From AC-32 sp036522595 (lineage in GTDB: Bacteria; Actinomycetota; Thermoleophilia; Gaiellales; Gaiellaceae): 21,423 nt of DNA. Each line of letters opens with the position of its first letter. The stretch's first letter is position 1. A model generated the notes under the pieces. That model ran no database searches, was not told the origin of the DNA, and worked only from the letters and a program-made list of their open reading frames with translations. Of this stretch, positions 7,204 through 15,363 are shown one piece after another. The translations under genes and the position numbers were made by a program. The stretch lies in the NCBI GenBank assembly GCA_036522595.1, contig DATDFL010000028.1:1-21423 (forward strand). Reading direction: 5' to 3'.

Positions 7204-10007
7204 GCGGTAGCAAGCCGCGCAGTGGCCGTCCGGGCGCGTTCGAGCGACGGGAGATTTCCCTTCTGCTCGAACCGCTTCGCCGCCTCTTCCAGCTCCGTGA
7301 TCGCCTCATCGCGGCGGCCGCTCAGCGCGTGGATCTCCGCAAGGTCGACGATCGCATTCGCGTGCTCGTCCAGGAAGTCGGTCTGCGCAGCGAGCTCGAC
7401 CGCTTCCCGGGCCAGCTCCTCTGCTCGCTCGAGGTTTCCTTCGCGCACGAGAAGCATCGCTCGTGACCGCCGCCAGAGCATCTGAGACGCCGCGTCGTCC
7501 GGAGCCGCCAGCTGCTCGCAGGTTCGGCTGAAGCGGGCGCTTTCGTCGTATTCGCCCTGTGCATAGAGCGCGTGGGACAGAAAGCCCGCAGTCGTCGAGA
7601 GGAAGCCGCGCTCGCCCATCTCCTCCAGGGTTTTGCAGCTGCCGCGGAGGGCCTCGATCGCGGCTTCGGGACTGCCGGCCAGGCTCTCGATCAGAAACCG
7701 CTCATGGGCCGTGTTCGCCGCCGCCAGTGTGAGCCCGAGCTCCGTCAGGGCGCGCTTCCCCTTGGCAAGGAGCTCCCGGGCACGGTCGAAATCGCCACGC
7801 ATCGCCTGCAGGACCGAGCCCTCGGTCCAGCACCAGGCCCGAATCGTGAGATCGGCGCCGGCGAGCTCGAGGAACTCGTTGCAGCGCTCGATTCCCTCGT
7901 CCACCGGCAGGGGCCCGAAGATCGTGCTCATCAGCAGCCAGCCGACGATGTCCGCCCGCTCGGCAGGGAACCCGCCGCGCTCGGCGTGCGTCAGGGCCTG
8001 TCGCCACGAGTGCTCGGCGCGGCCGAGCTGCCCCAGGACGCTGCCGTCGATCCTGCCGAGCAGGTTCCAGGCCTGCGCGAGGGTGAAGTCGTCGTCCGTG
8101 CTGCGCAAGACCTCCTGGCAGGCCTCGGCAACGCCGGTGCTGTCGCCACTGAGCATCTTGAGCGTGCACGAGCCCAGCAGCGCGCGCGGCGCATGCTTGT
8201 CGGTCACGGCGAGCGCGTCCTCGAGGGCGCGTTGTCCTCCTGCGATATAGCCGCGTGCGGCCCAGAAGCCCCAGAGCGCCGTCGCCAGCCTGAGCATCAG
8301 GTCGCCGTCACCGGCCCCCCGCGCCCACGCAAACGCCGTGCGCATATTGTTGCGCTCCTCGTCGAGCCGGGCGAGCGCGGCCGAATAGTCGCCGGTGCGC
8401 GAGTCGACATCGAGCCGCTCCGCCTCGGCCGCGAAGTGCTCCGCGTGGCGGCGCCGCGCCTCGTCCGCGGTGCCTCCGGCCTCCAGCAACTCGCACGCGT
8501 ACTCGCGGATGGTCTCGAGCATCCAGAAGCGCGGCTCGCCGTCCGCGTCTGCGCGCCTCCGCACGAGGCTGTTCTCGACGAGGGCCTGCAGCCCGTCGAG
8601 GATGTCGAGGTCGGCCTTGCAGAGCTCTTCGGCCGCCTCGAGCCTGCAGCCGCCGACGAAGACTCCGAGCTGCGCGAACAGCGAGCGCTCCGCATCCGGC
8701 AGCAGGTCGTAGCTCCACTCGATCGTCGCCCTGATCGTGCGCTGGCGCTCCTCGGCATCGTTGGCGCCGCCGGTCAGGAGCTTGAGCCGGTCGTCGAGGC
8801 GCCGCAGGAGCGCCGCGGGCGGCAGCGTCCGGACGCGGGGCGCGGCGAGCTCGATCGCGAGCGGCAGGCCGTCCAGGCGCGCGCAGATCTCCGAGACGGC
8901 GCGGGCGTTCTCGTCGGTGACGGCGAAGTCCGCATCGGCCGCCTGCGCGCGCTCGACGAAGAGGTTGACCGACTCCGAGTCGACGAGCGGCGGCACGGAG
9001 TACGTTCGCTCCCCCGCGAGCCGCAAGGGCGTGCGGCTCGTGACCAGCAGGTTGACGCCGGGGGCCGAGCCGAGCAGCCCGGAGAGCGCCGGCGCCGCCG
9101 GCAGCACCTGCTCGAAGTTGTCCAGCAGGAGCAAAATCCGGCGGTCGCGGAGGTATTCGCCGAGGGTCTCGAGCGCGCTCTCGCCCGGCTGCTCGCGCAG
9201 CCCGAGCGTTTGCACGATCGACGGCACGACGAGCTCCCAGTCCCGGACCGGCGCGAGGGAGACGAAGAAGACGCCGTTCGGAAAGTGCTCCACCGCACCC
9301 GATGCGAGCCGCAGCGCGAGGCGGGTCTTGCCCGCCCCGCCGGTGCCGATCAGGGTCAGCAGCCGCGCATCCTCGCGGGTGAGCAGCGACCAGGCCTCCT
9401 TCAGCTCGCGCGTCCGCCCGATGAACGCGTTCGGCTCGAGCGGCAGGTTCGTCGGCCTGTGGTCGAGCGTCTTGACCGGCGGGAAGTCGCCGGGCAGGCC
9501 CTCGACGTGCAGCTGGAAGAGCTGCTGCGTCCCCGGGAGATCCTTCAGCCGATGCGCGCCGAGGTCGCGCAGCTGGAACCGGTCGTCGAGCAGTGCGCGG
9601 GTCGACTCGGAGACGAGCACCTGGCCGCCGTGCCCCGCCGCCATGATCCGCGCCGCAGCGTGGACCACCAGGCCGACGTAGCGTCCGTCGACGGCCTGCG
9701 GCTCGCCGGTATGGAGGCCCATGCGAACCCGGATCTCGTGCTCGTCCGGCCAGTCGTGGGCCGCGAGCGCGCGTTGGGCGTCGGCGGCCGCGGCGGCCGC
9801 GTCGTTGGCCGACTCGAACGCGACGAAGAACGCGTCGCCCTCGTTGTCCATCTCGAACCCGCGGTTGCTCGCGAACGCCTCCCGCAGGAGCCGGCGGTGA
9901 TCGGCGAGCAGCTCTGCATACGCCTCCCCGGCCCGCTGCAGGAGCCGCGTCGAGCCCTCGATGTCACTGAACAGCAACGTGACGGTGCCAGTCGGCGGCC
10001 CGGACAT
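7200..10007 (-). CDS. Class III cyclase-like/STAND ATPase/TPR signalling protein
   Basis: This 935-residue cytoplasmic protein has three parts. Residues 6-170 form a class III nucleotide cyclase domain: FSDIEGST with metal-binding Asp15, EGDAFFVAF with Asp58, and GLHTGEP. In the catalytic GxxVNxxAR position it has VVHAAAR, so the usual Asn is His116 while Arg120 is kept. Residues about 190-450 form a STAND/NB-ARC ATPase: GRTREL, Walker A GTGGAGKT (221-228), Walker B LLLLDNFEQ, the VTSR sensor, and GLPLAIELA (380-388). The remainder is alpha-helical TPR-like repeats. There is no HTH at the end, unlike the related LuxR-type regulators. ATG at 10007 has GAGG five to six bases upstream. Ligand sensed and output are unknown. 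Confidence 0.88.
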   Translation of the reverse strand: MSGPPTGTVTLLFSDIEGSTRLLQRAGEAYAELLADHRRLLREAFASNRGFEMDNEGDAFFVAFESANDAAAAAADAQRALAAHDWPDEHEIRVRMGLHTGEPQAVDGRYVGLVVHAAARIMAAGHGGQVLVSESTRALLDDRFQLRDLGAHRLKDLPGTQQLFQLHVEGLPGDFPPVKTLDHRPTNLPLEPNAFIGRTRELKEAWSLLTREDARLLTLIGTGGAGKTRLALRLASGAVEHFPNGVFFVSLAPVRDWELVVPSIVQTLGLREQPGESALETLGEYLRDRRILLLLDNFEQVLPAAPALSGLLGSAPGVNLLVTSRTPLRLAGERTYSVPPLVDSESVNLFVERAQAADADFAVTDENARAVSEICARLDGLPLAIELAAPRVRTLPPAALLRRLDDRLKLLTGGANDAEERQRTIRATIEWSYDLLPDAERSLFAQLGVFVGGCRLEAAEELCKADLDILDGLQALVENSLVRRRADADGEPRFWMLETIREYACELLEAGGTADEARRRHAEHFAAEAERLDVDSRTGDYSAALARLDEERNNMRTAFAWARGAGDGDLMLRLATALWGFWAARGYIAGGQRALEDALAVTDKHAPRALLGSCTLKMLSGDSTGVAEACQEVLRSTDDDFTLAQAWNLLGRIDGSVLGQLGRAEHSWRQALTHAERGGFPAERADIVGWLLMSTIFGPLPVDEGIERCNEFLELAGADLTIRAWCWTEGSVLQAMRGDFDRARELLAKGKRALTELGLTLAAANTAHERFLIESLAGSPEAAIEALRGSCKTLEEMGERGFLSTTAGFLSHALYAQGEYDESARFSRTCEQLAAPDDAASQMLWRRSRAMLLVREGNLERAEELAREAVELAAQTDFLDEHANAIVDLAEIHALSGRRDEAITELEEAAKRFEQKGNLPSLERARTATARLATA

Positions 10008-10015
10008 GTCGCCTC

Positions 10016-10044
10016 ACTATCGCGCCGCCCGGGAGGAGCGGCAA
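10016..10044 (-). promoter_or_regulatory. Possible promoter of the cyclase-STAND gene
   Basis: On the minus strand TTGCCG, 17 bases, then GATAGT (10021-10016) lies just before the ATG at 10007. The -10 box ends eight bases from the ATG, so a transcript from it would be leaderless or nearly so. The GAGG before the ATG argues instead for a leadered transcript from further upstream. Weak evidence. Confidence 0.25.
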
Positions 10045-10050
10045 GTTTCG

Positions 10051-11109
10051 TCAGGCTTTTGCCGGCGCTTGGAGCTCGCGTTCCGCGGGCTCGCCGCGCC
10101 GGAGCTCGCGGCTCCGCTCGGCCTCCACGTTGACCTCGGCTCCGAGCAACAGAGCGACCGAGCTCAGCCACAGCCAGGTCAGCATTACCACGACCGCCGC
10201 GAGCGAGCCCCACGTCTTGTTGTACGAGGAGAACTTGCTCACGTAGAAGGCGAAGGCGCCGGAACCGACGAGCCAGATCACCAGCGAGACGACGGCGCCG
10301 AACGTCAGGAAGTGCCACTTCGGGTGCTTCACGTTCGGCCCGTAGTACATGAAGGCTGCAAACGTGAGCAGCAGCCCAAGCACGAGCAGCGGCCACTCCG
10401 CGATGTACCAGACGATCTTCGTCACCGTGTGCGCCCCGAGCGCGTCGCCGATCCAGGTCGACACGTGCGGCCCGAGCACGAGCACGCCGAACGCGAGCGC
10501 GAACCCGATCATCGCGAAGAGCACCATCCAGAGCGCCACGATTCGCCTGAGGACGAACCCTCGTCCCTCGTCGCGGTCGTAGGCGATGTTCAGCGCCCAC
10601 ATCAGGTTCTGCATCGCGCCCGTCAGCGACCAGAACGCGAGCACGCCGCCGATGCTGAGCACCGTGATCCCCGTGCCTTTGTTCTGGACCATGTTGCGGA
10701 GGCTGCTCTCGAGGAGGTTCAAAGCCTGCCCGGGCACGATGCCGTGCAGCTTGTGAATCAGCGTCGTGATGGTGCTGGGGCTGGCGACGAGGCTGAAGAT
10801 CCCCACTGCTACCAGCAGCGCCGAGGGGATCGCGAGGAACGCGTAGTACGCGAGCGCCGCCGCGATGTTCGTCATGTGGTCGTTGTTGAACTTCTTGACC
10901 GCGCGCTTGATGATCGCGACGTAATCGCGCTTCGAGAGGTCGGTCGGCCCCGGATCCGCGAGGCGCTCTTCTTCCGTCTCGGGCAGCGGCTCCGGCGCCT
11001 CGTCGGCAGCGGGCCGCCTCTCGTCATGCGCCTCGTCCCTTGCCTGTTCGTGACGATTCCGGTGCAGAAGTCTCATTGCGTTGTGATTACGCGGGCGTCG
11101 AATCGGCAA
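10051..11109 (-). CDS. YihY/virulence factor BrkB family membrane protein
   Basis: A six-segment inner membrane protein of the YihY/UPF0761 family, 352 residues from TTG at 11109. The first 60 residues are charged and cytosolic, then AAALAYYAFLAIPSALLV (about 83-100) opens the family domain. LAFWSLTGAMQNLMWALN and TWLWLSSVALLLGAEVN are further conserved segments. The C terminus is charged. Function in the family is poorly known; transport has been proposed. Two starts compete: TTG at 11109 has GGGAG nine bases upstream, while ATG at 11076 has no ribosome site. It is divergent from the zinc peptidase gene, and the TTG start would leave only 14 bases between the two coding regions. Confidence 0.87.
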   Translation of the reverse strand: MPIRRPRNHNAMRLLHRNRHEQARDEAHDERRPAADEAPEPLPETEEERLADPGPTDLSKRDYVAIIKRAVKKFNNDHMTNIAAALAYYAFLAIPSALLVAVGIFSLVASPSTITTLIHKLHGIVPGQALNLLESSLRNMVQNKGTGITVLSIGGVLAFWSLTGAMQNLMWALNIAYDRDEGRGFVLRRIVALWMVLFAMIGFALAFGVLVLGPHVSTWIGDALGAHTVTKIVWYIAEWPLLVLGLLLTFAAFMYYGPNVKHPKWHFLTFGAVVSLVIWLVGSGAFAFYVSKFSSYNKTWGSLAAVVVMLTWLWLSSVALLLGAEVNVEAERSRELRRGEPAERELQAPAKA

Positions 11110-11123
11110 ACACTCGGGCTCCC

Positions 11124-12011
11124 GTGCGCTTCCGCAAAAACGTCGAGCTCGACCCGTCTCAGATCGAGGATCGCCGTGGCCGGAGCGGCCTCCCAGGCGG
11201 CGGGCTTGCCGTGGGCGGCGGTGGGCTCGGCGTCACCGGGCTGGTGATCTACCTCCTCGTGAGCCTGCTCTACGGGGGCGGGGGGCTCTCAGGCCCACTC
11301 GACAACCTGGACGGCTCGACCGTCTCCGAAGCGCCGCCGAACCAGGTGCTCGGCCAGGAGTGCCGGAGGGGCGCGCAGGCCAACGAGCGCATGGACTGCC
11401 GCATCGTCGCGGACGTGAACAGCATCCAGAGCTACTGGGCGGGCAACTTCCCCGCAAGCGGCGGCTACACGCCCGCCAAGACGGTTTTCTTCACCGGCTC
11501 GACCGGCACGGGCTGCGGCGCGGCGAGCACCGATGTCGGGCCCTTCTACTGCCCGGTGGACAAGCACGTCTACATCGACCTCGGCTTCTTCGAGGAGCTC
11601 CGGACGCGCTTCGGCGCTCGGGCCGGGCCGTTCTCGCAGGCGTACGTGCTCGCGCACGAGTACGGCCATCACGTCCAGGACCTGCTCGGCACGCTCGGAG
11701 CCGACTCGGGCCAGACCGGCGCGCAGAGCCGCTCCGTGCGGATCGAGCTCCAGGCCGACTGCTTCGCCGGGGTCTGGGCGCACAACGCGACCCAGACGCG
11801 CTACATCGCGGCGCTCGGCCCGGGTGACGTCGCCGACGCGCTGGACGCCGCGGCCGCCGTCGGCGACGACCGGATCCAGGCCGAGACGCAGGGGCAGGTC
11901 AACCCGGAGACGTGGACGCACGGCTCGTCGGCACAGCGCCAGCGCTGGTTCAGCGTCGGCTACCGGACCGGCCGGGCCGGCGCGTGCCACACGCTGGAAG
12001 GGAACATCTAG
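11124..12011 (+). CDS. Neutral zinc metallopeptidase (YpfJ family)
   Basis: The product is a membrane-anchored zinc peptidase of the YpfJ/PF04228 type, 295 residues from GTG at 11124. I chose this start because the family begins with RFRKN...LD.SQ.EDRRG, seen here as RFRKNVELDPSQIEDRRG; longer readings add 28 residues that do not fit. A hydrophobic segment lies at about 29-50, rich in Gly. The catalytic motif is HEYGH at 178-182, with IELQAD (Glu208) as the probable third zinc ligand. Several cysteines (80, 92, 131, 143, 213) suggest disulphides outside the cell. No clear ribosome site precedes the start. Substrate is unknown. Confidence 0.93.
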   Translation: MRFRKNVELDPSQIEDRRGRSGLPGGGLAVGGGGLGVTGLVIYLLVSLLYGGGGLSGPLDNLDGSTVSEAPPNQVLGQECRRGAQANERMDCRIVADVNSIQSYWAGNFPASGGYTPAKTVFFTGSTGTGCGAASTDVGPFYCPVDKHVYIDLGFFEELRTRFGARAGPFSQAYVLAHEYGHHVQDLLGTLGADSGQTGAQSRSVRIELQADCFAGVWAHNATQTRYIAALGPGDVADALDAAAAVGDDRIQAETQGQVNPETWTHGSSAQRQRWFSVGYRTGRAGACHTLEGNI

Positions 12012-12058
12012 CACGGGGCGATGTTTTGGCGTTCGCCGTTCTGGAAACGGAGCGGGCC

Positions 12059-12304
12059 ATGCATTGGATCTGGTTCATCATCGTCGGCGCCATCGTCGGC
12101 GCACTCGGCAGGCTCCTGCATCCGGGGAAGGATCCCATGGGCTGGCTCTTGACCATCGCGATCGGAATCATCTCGATGATCGTCGCCGCCGCCATTTCCG
12201 GCGGCTGGCTGGCGTTCATCATCGGGGTGATCGTTGCGGTGATCCTGGTCGCGCTCGTTGGTCGCTTCTTCCGCAGGGACAGCGCCATTCCGGGCCGCGC
12301 CTAG
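12059..12304 (+). CDS. GlsB/YeaQ/YmgE family small membrane protein
   Basis: An 81-residue, nearly all hydrophobic protein with three predicted membrane helices. The first part WIWFIIVGAIVGALGRLL and the following GWLLTIAIGIIS are typical of the transglycosylase-associated protein family, a stress-linked group of small membrane proteins despite its name. ATG at 12059 has GGAG eight bases upstream. It follows the zinc peptidase by 47 bp and precedes the reductase-like gene by seven. The role is unknown; a stress response is only suggested by the family. Confidence 0.85.
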   Translation: MHWIWFIIVGAIVGALGRLLHPGKDPMGWLLTIAIGIISMIVAAAISGGWLAFIIGVIVAVILVALVGRFFRRDSAIPGRA

Positions 12305-12311
12305 CGGCGTC

Positions 12312-12848
12312 GTGAACATCACGACGATCGGCCGGGGGAACATCGGCGGCGGCCTCGCCAGGCTCTGGGAGCAGGCGGGCCACACCGTGAATTCCCTCGG
12401 CCGCGACGGAGGCGATGCGTCGGATGCCGACGTCGTGCTCGTCGCGGTCCCGTCCGGCTCGGTCTCCGAGGCGCTCGGCACCGTGAGGGGGCTCGAGGGC
12501 AAGATCGCGATCGACACCGCGAACGCGTTCACCGGCCGGAACGAGGAGTACGAGTCGTTCGCCCACGAGGTGAAGGCGCACACGAACGGCCCGGTCGCGA
12601 AGGCGTTCAACGCGAACTTCGCCAAGCTCTACGACCAGATCGGCGAGCAGCAGACCCGGCCGAGCTGCCTCTACGCCGCCGACGACGAGGCACGCGCGGT
12701 CACCGAGCAGCTCATCCGCGACGCGGGCTACGACCCGGTCAGCGTCGGCGGGCTCGAGAACGCGCGGGCGCTCGAGGACTTCGTGCCGGGTGTGCTCGGC
12801 AAGATCGGCCTGGTTTTCTACCGCTTCGCCCCGCCCGGCGAGCTCTAG
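12312..12848 (+). CDS. NADPH-dependent F420 reductase-like dinucleotide-binding protein
   Basis: The 178-residue product has a Rossmann fold of the NADP-oxidoreductase, coenzyme F420-dependent type. The N terminus ITTIGRGNIGGGLARLW (about 3-19) carries the glycine-rich nucleotide motif. VVLVAVPSGSVSEAL and KIAIDTANAF follow, and KAFNANFAKLYDQI resembles the F420 reductase substrate side. It may move hydride between NADPH and F420 or act as a related oxidoreductase; which one cannot be told. The GTG at 12312 is seven bases after the GlsB gene, without a clear ribosome site, so coupling is likely. Its TAG stop is shared in a CTAG with the convergent ATPase gene. Confidence 0.82.
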   Translation: MNITTIGRGNIGGGLARLWEQAGHTVNSLGRDGGDASDADVVLVAVPSGSVSEALGTVRGLEGKIAIDTANAFTGRNEEYESFAHEVKAHTNGPVAKAFNANFAKLYDQIGEQQTRPSCLYAADDEARAVTEQLIRDAGYDPVSVGGLENARALEDFVPGVLGKIGLVFYRFAPPGEL

Positions 12849-14032
12849 CGCAGGGCCGTCTCCGTTTCGGGGTCGAAGAAGTAGAGCGACCTCGGATCGA
12901 CGACAAGGCGCAAGACGTCGCCTCTCGACGCCTTCGTCCGCGGGTCGAGACGCGCCGTGCAGGACACTCGGCCCGCGTCGTCGCTTTGTGGAGCGTCCAG
13001 GTCGTCGACGTCACGCGCCAGCTCGATCGTGTCCTTCGTCAGGACCGGCGGCGTGTCGAGCTCGAAGTGGGCGATCACCTCGGCGCCGACCGGCTCGGCG
13101 AGCGTCACCGGCGCCTCCAGTACGAGCCGCCCGTTTGCCGGCGTGAGATCGGCGTCCTCGAGGTGCTCGGGGCGAATGCCGACGATCACTTCGCGGCCGT
13201 CGCGACCGGCGACCGAGGCGGGCAACGTGTCCTTCGGCAGCTCCAGCGTCCTCGACCCGACCTCTGCCAGCAGCGAGCCGTTCGAGGCGCGCAGCCGTGC
13301 GCGCACGAGGTTCATTGCCGGCGAGCCGATGAAGCCGGCGACGAAGAGGTCGACCGGCCGGTCGTAGAGCGCCTGCGGCGTGTCGACCTGCACGAGCCTC
13401 CCCTGGCGCATGACGGCGACCCGGTCGCCCATCGTCATCGCCTCGGTCTGATCGTGCGTGACGTAGATCGTGGTCGTTCCCAGCCGGTGCTGGATGCGCT
13501 GGATTTCCGCCCGCATCTGGACGCGCAGCTTCGCGTCGAGGTTCGAGAGCGGCTCGTCCATCAGGAATACCGCCGGCTCGCGCACGATCGCCCGCCCCAT
13601 CGCGACCCGCTGCCGCTGCCCGCCTGAGAGCTGGCCGGGCTTGCGCTTCAGCAGCTCGGACAGGCCGAGCGTGTTCGCGGCCTGGCCGACGCGAGCCTTG
13701 ATCTCGCTTTTCTTCGTGTGCCGGAGCTTGAGCCCGAAGCCCATGTTCTCGGACACCGTCATGTGCGGGTAGAGCGCGTAGTTCTGAAAGACCATGGCGA
13801 TGTCGCGGTCCATCGGATGGAGGCGGTTGACGACCCGGCCGGCGATTGCGATCTCGCCCTTCGTGACCTCCTCGAGCCCGGCCGTGAGGCGCAGGACGGT
13901 GGTCTTGCCCGAGCCGGACGGGCCCACGAGAACCATGAACTCGCCGTCGGCGATCTGGAGGTCGACGGAATCAACCGCCAGGGCCCCGCCGTCGAATGCC
14001 TTGGTCAGCTCGCTGAAGCGAAGGTCGGCCAT
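12845..14032 (-). CDS. Sugar ABC transporter ATP-binding protein (MalK/UgpC/MsmX type)
   Basis: The ATPase would power the two permeases encoded just upstream. The 395-residue product has Walker A GPSGSGKT (37-44), Q-loop Gln83, signature LSGGQ (135-139), Walker B FLMDE (156-160) and the H-loop His193 in THDQ. Residues from about 240 form the TOBE-type regulatory domain of the MalK group, where regulation by other proteins is possible. ATG at 14032 has GGAGG nine bases upstream and follows the beta-glucosidase stop by two bases. The frame stays open far upstream, but those codons are an overlapping frame of the glucosidase, so no fusion exists. It is the last gene of the operon. Confidence 0.94.
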   Translation of the reverse strand: MADLRFSELTKAFDGGALAVDSVDLQIADGEFMVLVGPSGSGKTTVLRLTAGLEEVTKGEIAIAGRVVNRLHPMDRDIAMVFQNYALYPHMTVSENMGFGLKLRHTKKSEIKARVGQAANTLGLSELLKRKPGQLSGGQRQRVAMGRAIVREPAVFLMDEPLSNLDAKLRVQMRAEIQRIQHRLGTTTIYVTHDQTEAMTMGDRVAVMRQGRLVQVDTPQALYDRPVDLFVAGFIGSPAMNLVRARLRASNGSLLAEVGSRTLELPKDTLPASVAGRDGREVIVGIRPEHLEDADLTPANGRLVLEAPVTLAEPVGAEVIAHFELDTPPVLTKDTIELARDVDDLDAPQSDDAGRVSCTARLDPRTKASRGDVLRLVVDPRSLYFFDPETETALR

Positions 14033-14034
14033 GG

Positions 14035-15363
14035 CTAGCGCCCTCCATTCCGGTGCTCGGTGATCAGGTCGCGGTACCAGAGGCCGCTTCGTTTCGGCGT
14101 TCGGCGCTGGCTCTCGAAGTCGACGCCGACGATGCCGAAGCGGCTCGCGTAGCCGTGCTCCCACTCGAAGTTGTCGAGGAGCGACCAGACGTAGTAGCCG
14201 CGCACGTCCACGCCCCCACCGATCGCGCGCTCGACCGCCGCCACGTGGTCTCGGAGGTATTCGACCCGCTTCGGGTCCTCGACGACCCCGTCGCCGTTGA
14301 CCGGTGGATCGTCGAACGACGCGCCGTTCTCGGTGATCAGGAGCGGGAGCTCGCCGTAGTCGCGCTTCAGGCGCAGAAGCAGCTCGGTCAGGGCGGCAGG
14401 CTCGACGCGCCAGCCCATCGCCGTCGTGGGGCCGTCCGGCAGCAGCTCCTGGACCCCGACCGGTCCCTGGTCGCCGTCGAGCCGCGCGACCGCAGGTTGG
14501 TAGAAGTTGACGCCGAGGAAGTCGATCGGCGCCGCGATCTCCTCGAGGTCGCCGGCCTGGACGAACTCGAGCGCGCCCAGTCGCTCCTCGTAGAGATCGA
14601 CCATGTCCGCGGGGTAGCCGCCGCGGAGGACCGGGTCGAGGAACCAGCGGTTGCGGTTGCCGTCCAGCCTCAGCGCCGCCTCCGCGTCGCCGTACACCTG
14701 GGTCAGGTCGAGCGTGATCCCGATCCGCCCGGTCCGGCGCCCCTCGCGGAACGCCGCCACGGCCTTGCCATGGGAGAGCAGGACGTGATGAGCTGCGGTG
14801 AGCGCCGCCCGCCAGTCCTTGACCCCGGGCGCCTTCGTCCCGTAGCCGTAGCCGAGGAACGCCGTCACCCAGGGCTCGTTGTGCGTCACCCAGTTCTGGA
14901 CGAGGTCGCCCAGCCCCTCGAAGACGAGCTCCGCGTAGACCTCGAACCGCTCGGCGACCTCGCGCGAGGCCCAGCCGCCTTCGTCCTGGAGGGCCTGCGG
15001 GAGGTCCCAGTGGTAGAGGGTCGCGAGCGGCTCGATCCCGCGCTCGAGCAACCCCTCCACCAGCCTGCGGTAGAAGTCGAGCCCCTTCGTATTCGCGGGC
15101 CCGCGGCCGTGCGGCTGGATCCGCGGCCACGAGATCGAGAAGCGGTAGCCCTGCAGGCCGAGCTCGCTCATGACCTCGAGATCCTCGCGCCAGCGGTAGT
15201 AGTGCTCGCACGCACGGTCGCCCGTGTCGCCGTTCGCGACGTTGCCCGGGGTTTGGCAGAAGCGATCCCAGATCGACTCCCCGCGCCCATCGGCCTCTGT
15301 GGCCCCCTCGATCTGGTACGCAGCCGTCGCCGCGCCCCACACGAACTCCGGCGGGAACCTCAT
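14035..15363 (-). CDS. GH1 family beta-glucosidase
   Basis: A 442-residue family 1 glycoside hydrolase. The N terminus FVWGAATAAYQIEG (7-20) is the family signature, with Gln17 in the sugar site. Acid/base Glu163 lies in THNEPW, and nucleophile Glu345 in ITENGAS. YHWDLP and WSLLDNFEWEHGY (393-405) complete the active site. Length is normal. There is no signal peptide, so it hydrolyses sugars after import. Its stop is two bases before the ATPase gene, and its ATG at 15363 overlaps the upstream permease stop as ATGA. Beta-glucosidase is the best guess; beta-galactosidase or beta-fucosidase activity is also common in the family. Confidence 0.95.
   Translation of the reverse strand: MRFPPEFVWGAATAAYQIEGATEADGRGESIWDRFCQTPGNVANGDTGDRACEHYYRWREDLEVMSELGLQGYRFSISWPRIQPHGRGPANTKGLDFYRRLVEGLLERGIEPLATLYHWDLPQALQDEGGWASREVAERFEVYAELVFEGLGDLVQNWVTHNEPWVTAFLGYGYGTKAPGVKDWRAALTAAHHVLLSHGKAVAAFREGRRTGRIGITLDLTQVYGDAEAALRLDGNRNRWFLDPVLRGGYPADMVDLYEERLGALEFVQAGDLEEIAAPIDFLGVNFYQPAVARLDGDQGPVGVQELLPDGPTTAMGWRVEPAALTELLLRLKRDYGELPLLITENGASFDDPPVNGDGVVEDPKRVEYLRDHVAAVERAIGGGVDVRGYYVWSLLDNFEWEHGYASRFGIVGVDFESQRRTPKRSGLWYRDLITEHRNGGR

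Noticed and set aside
7572..10133. Open frame of 853 codons antisense to the cyclase-STAND gene
   Set aside because: Its composition is dominated by Arg, Glu and Gly with no recognisable motif, while the opposite strand encodes clear cyclase and ATPase motifs.
11040..11123. N-terminal extension of the zinc peptidase
   Set aside because: The extra 28 residues are not like the family, and the extension overlaps the BrkB-type start. GTG 11124 begins directly at the family pattern.
12845..15340. Apparent 831-residue fusion ending in the ABC ATPase
   Set aside because: The first half is another frame of the glucosidase. ATG 14032 has a good ribosome site and gives a normal ATPase length.
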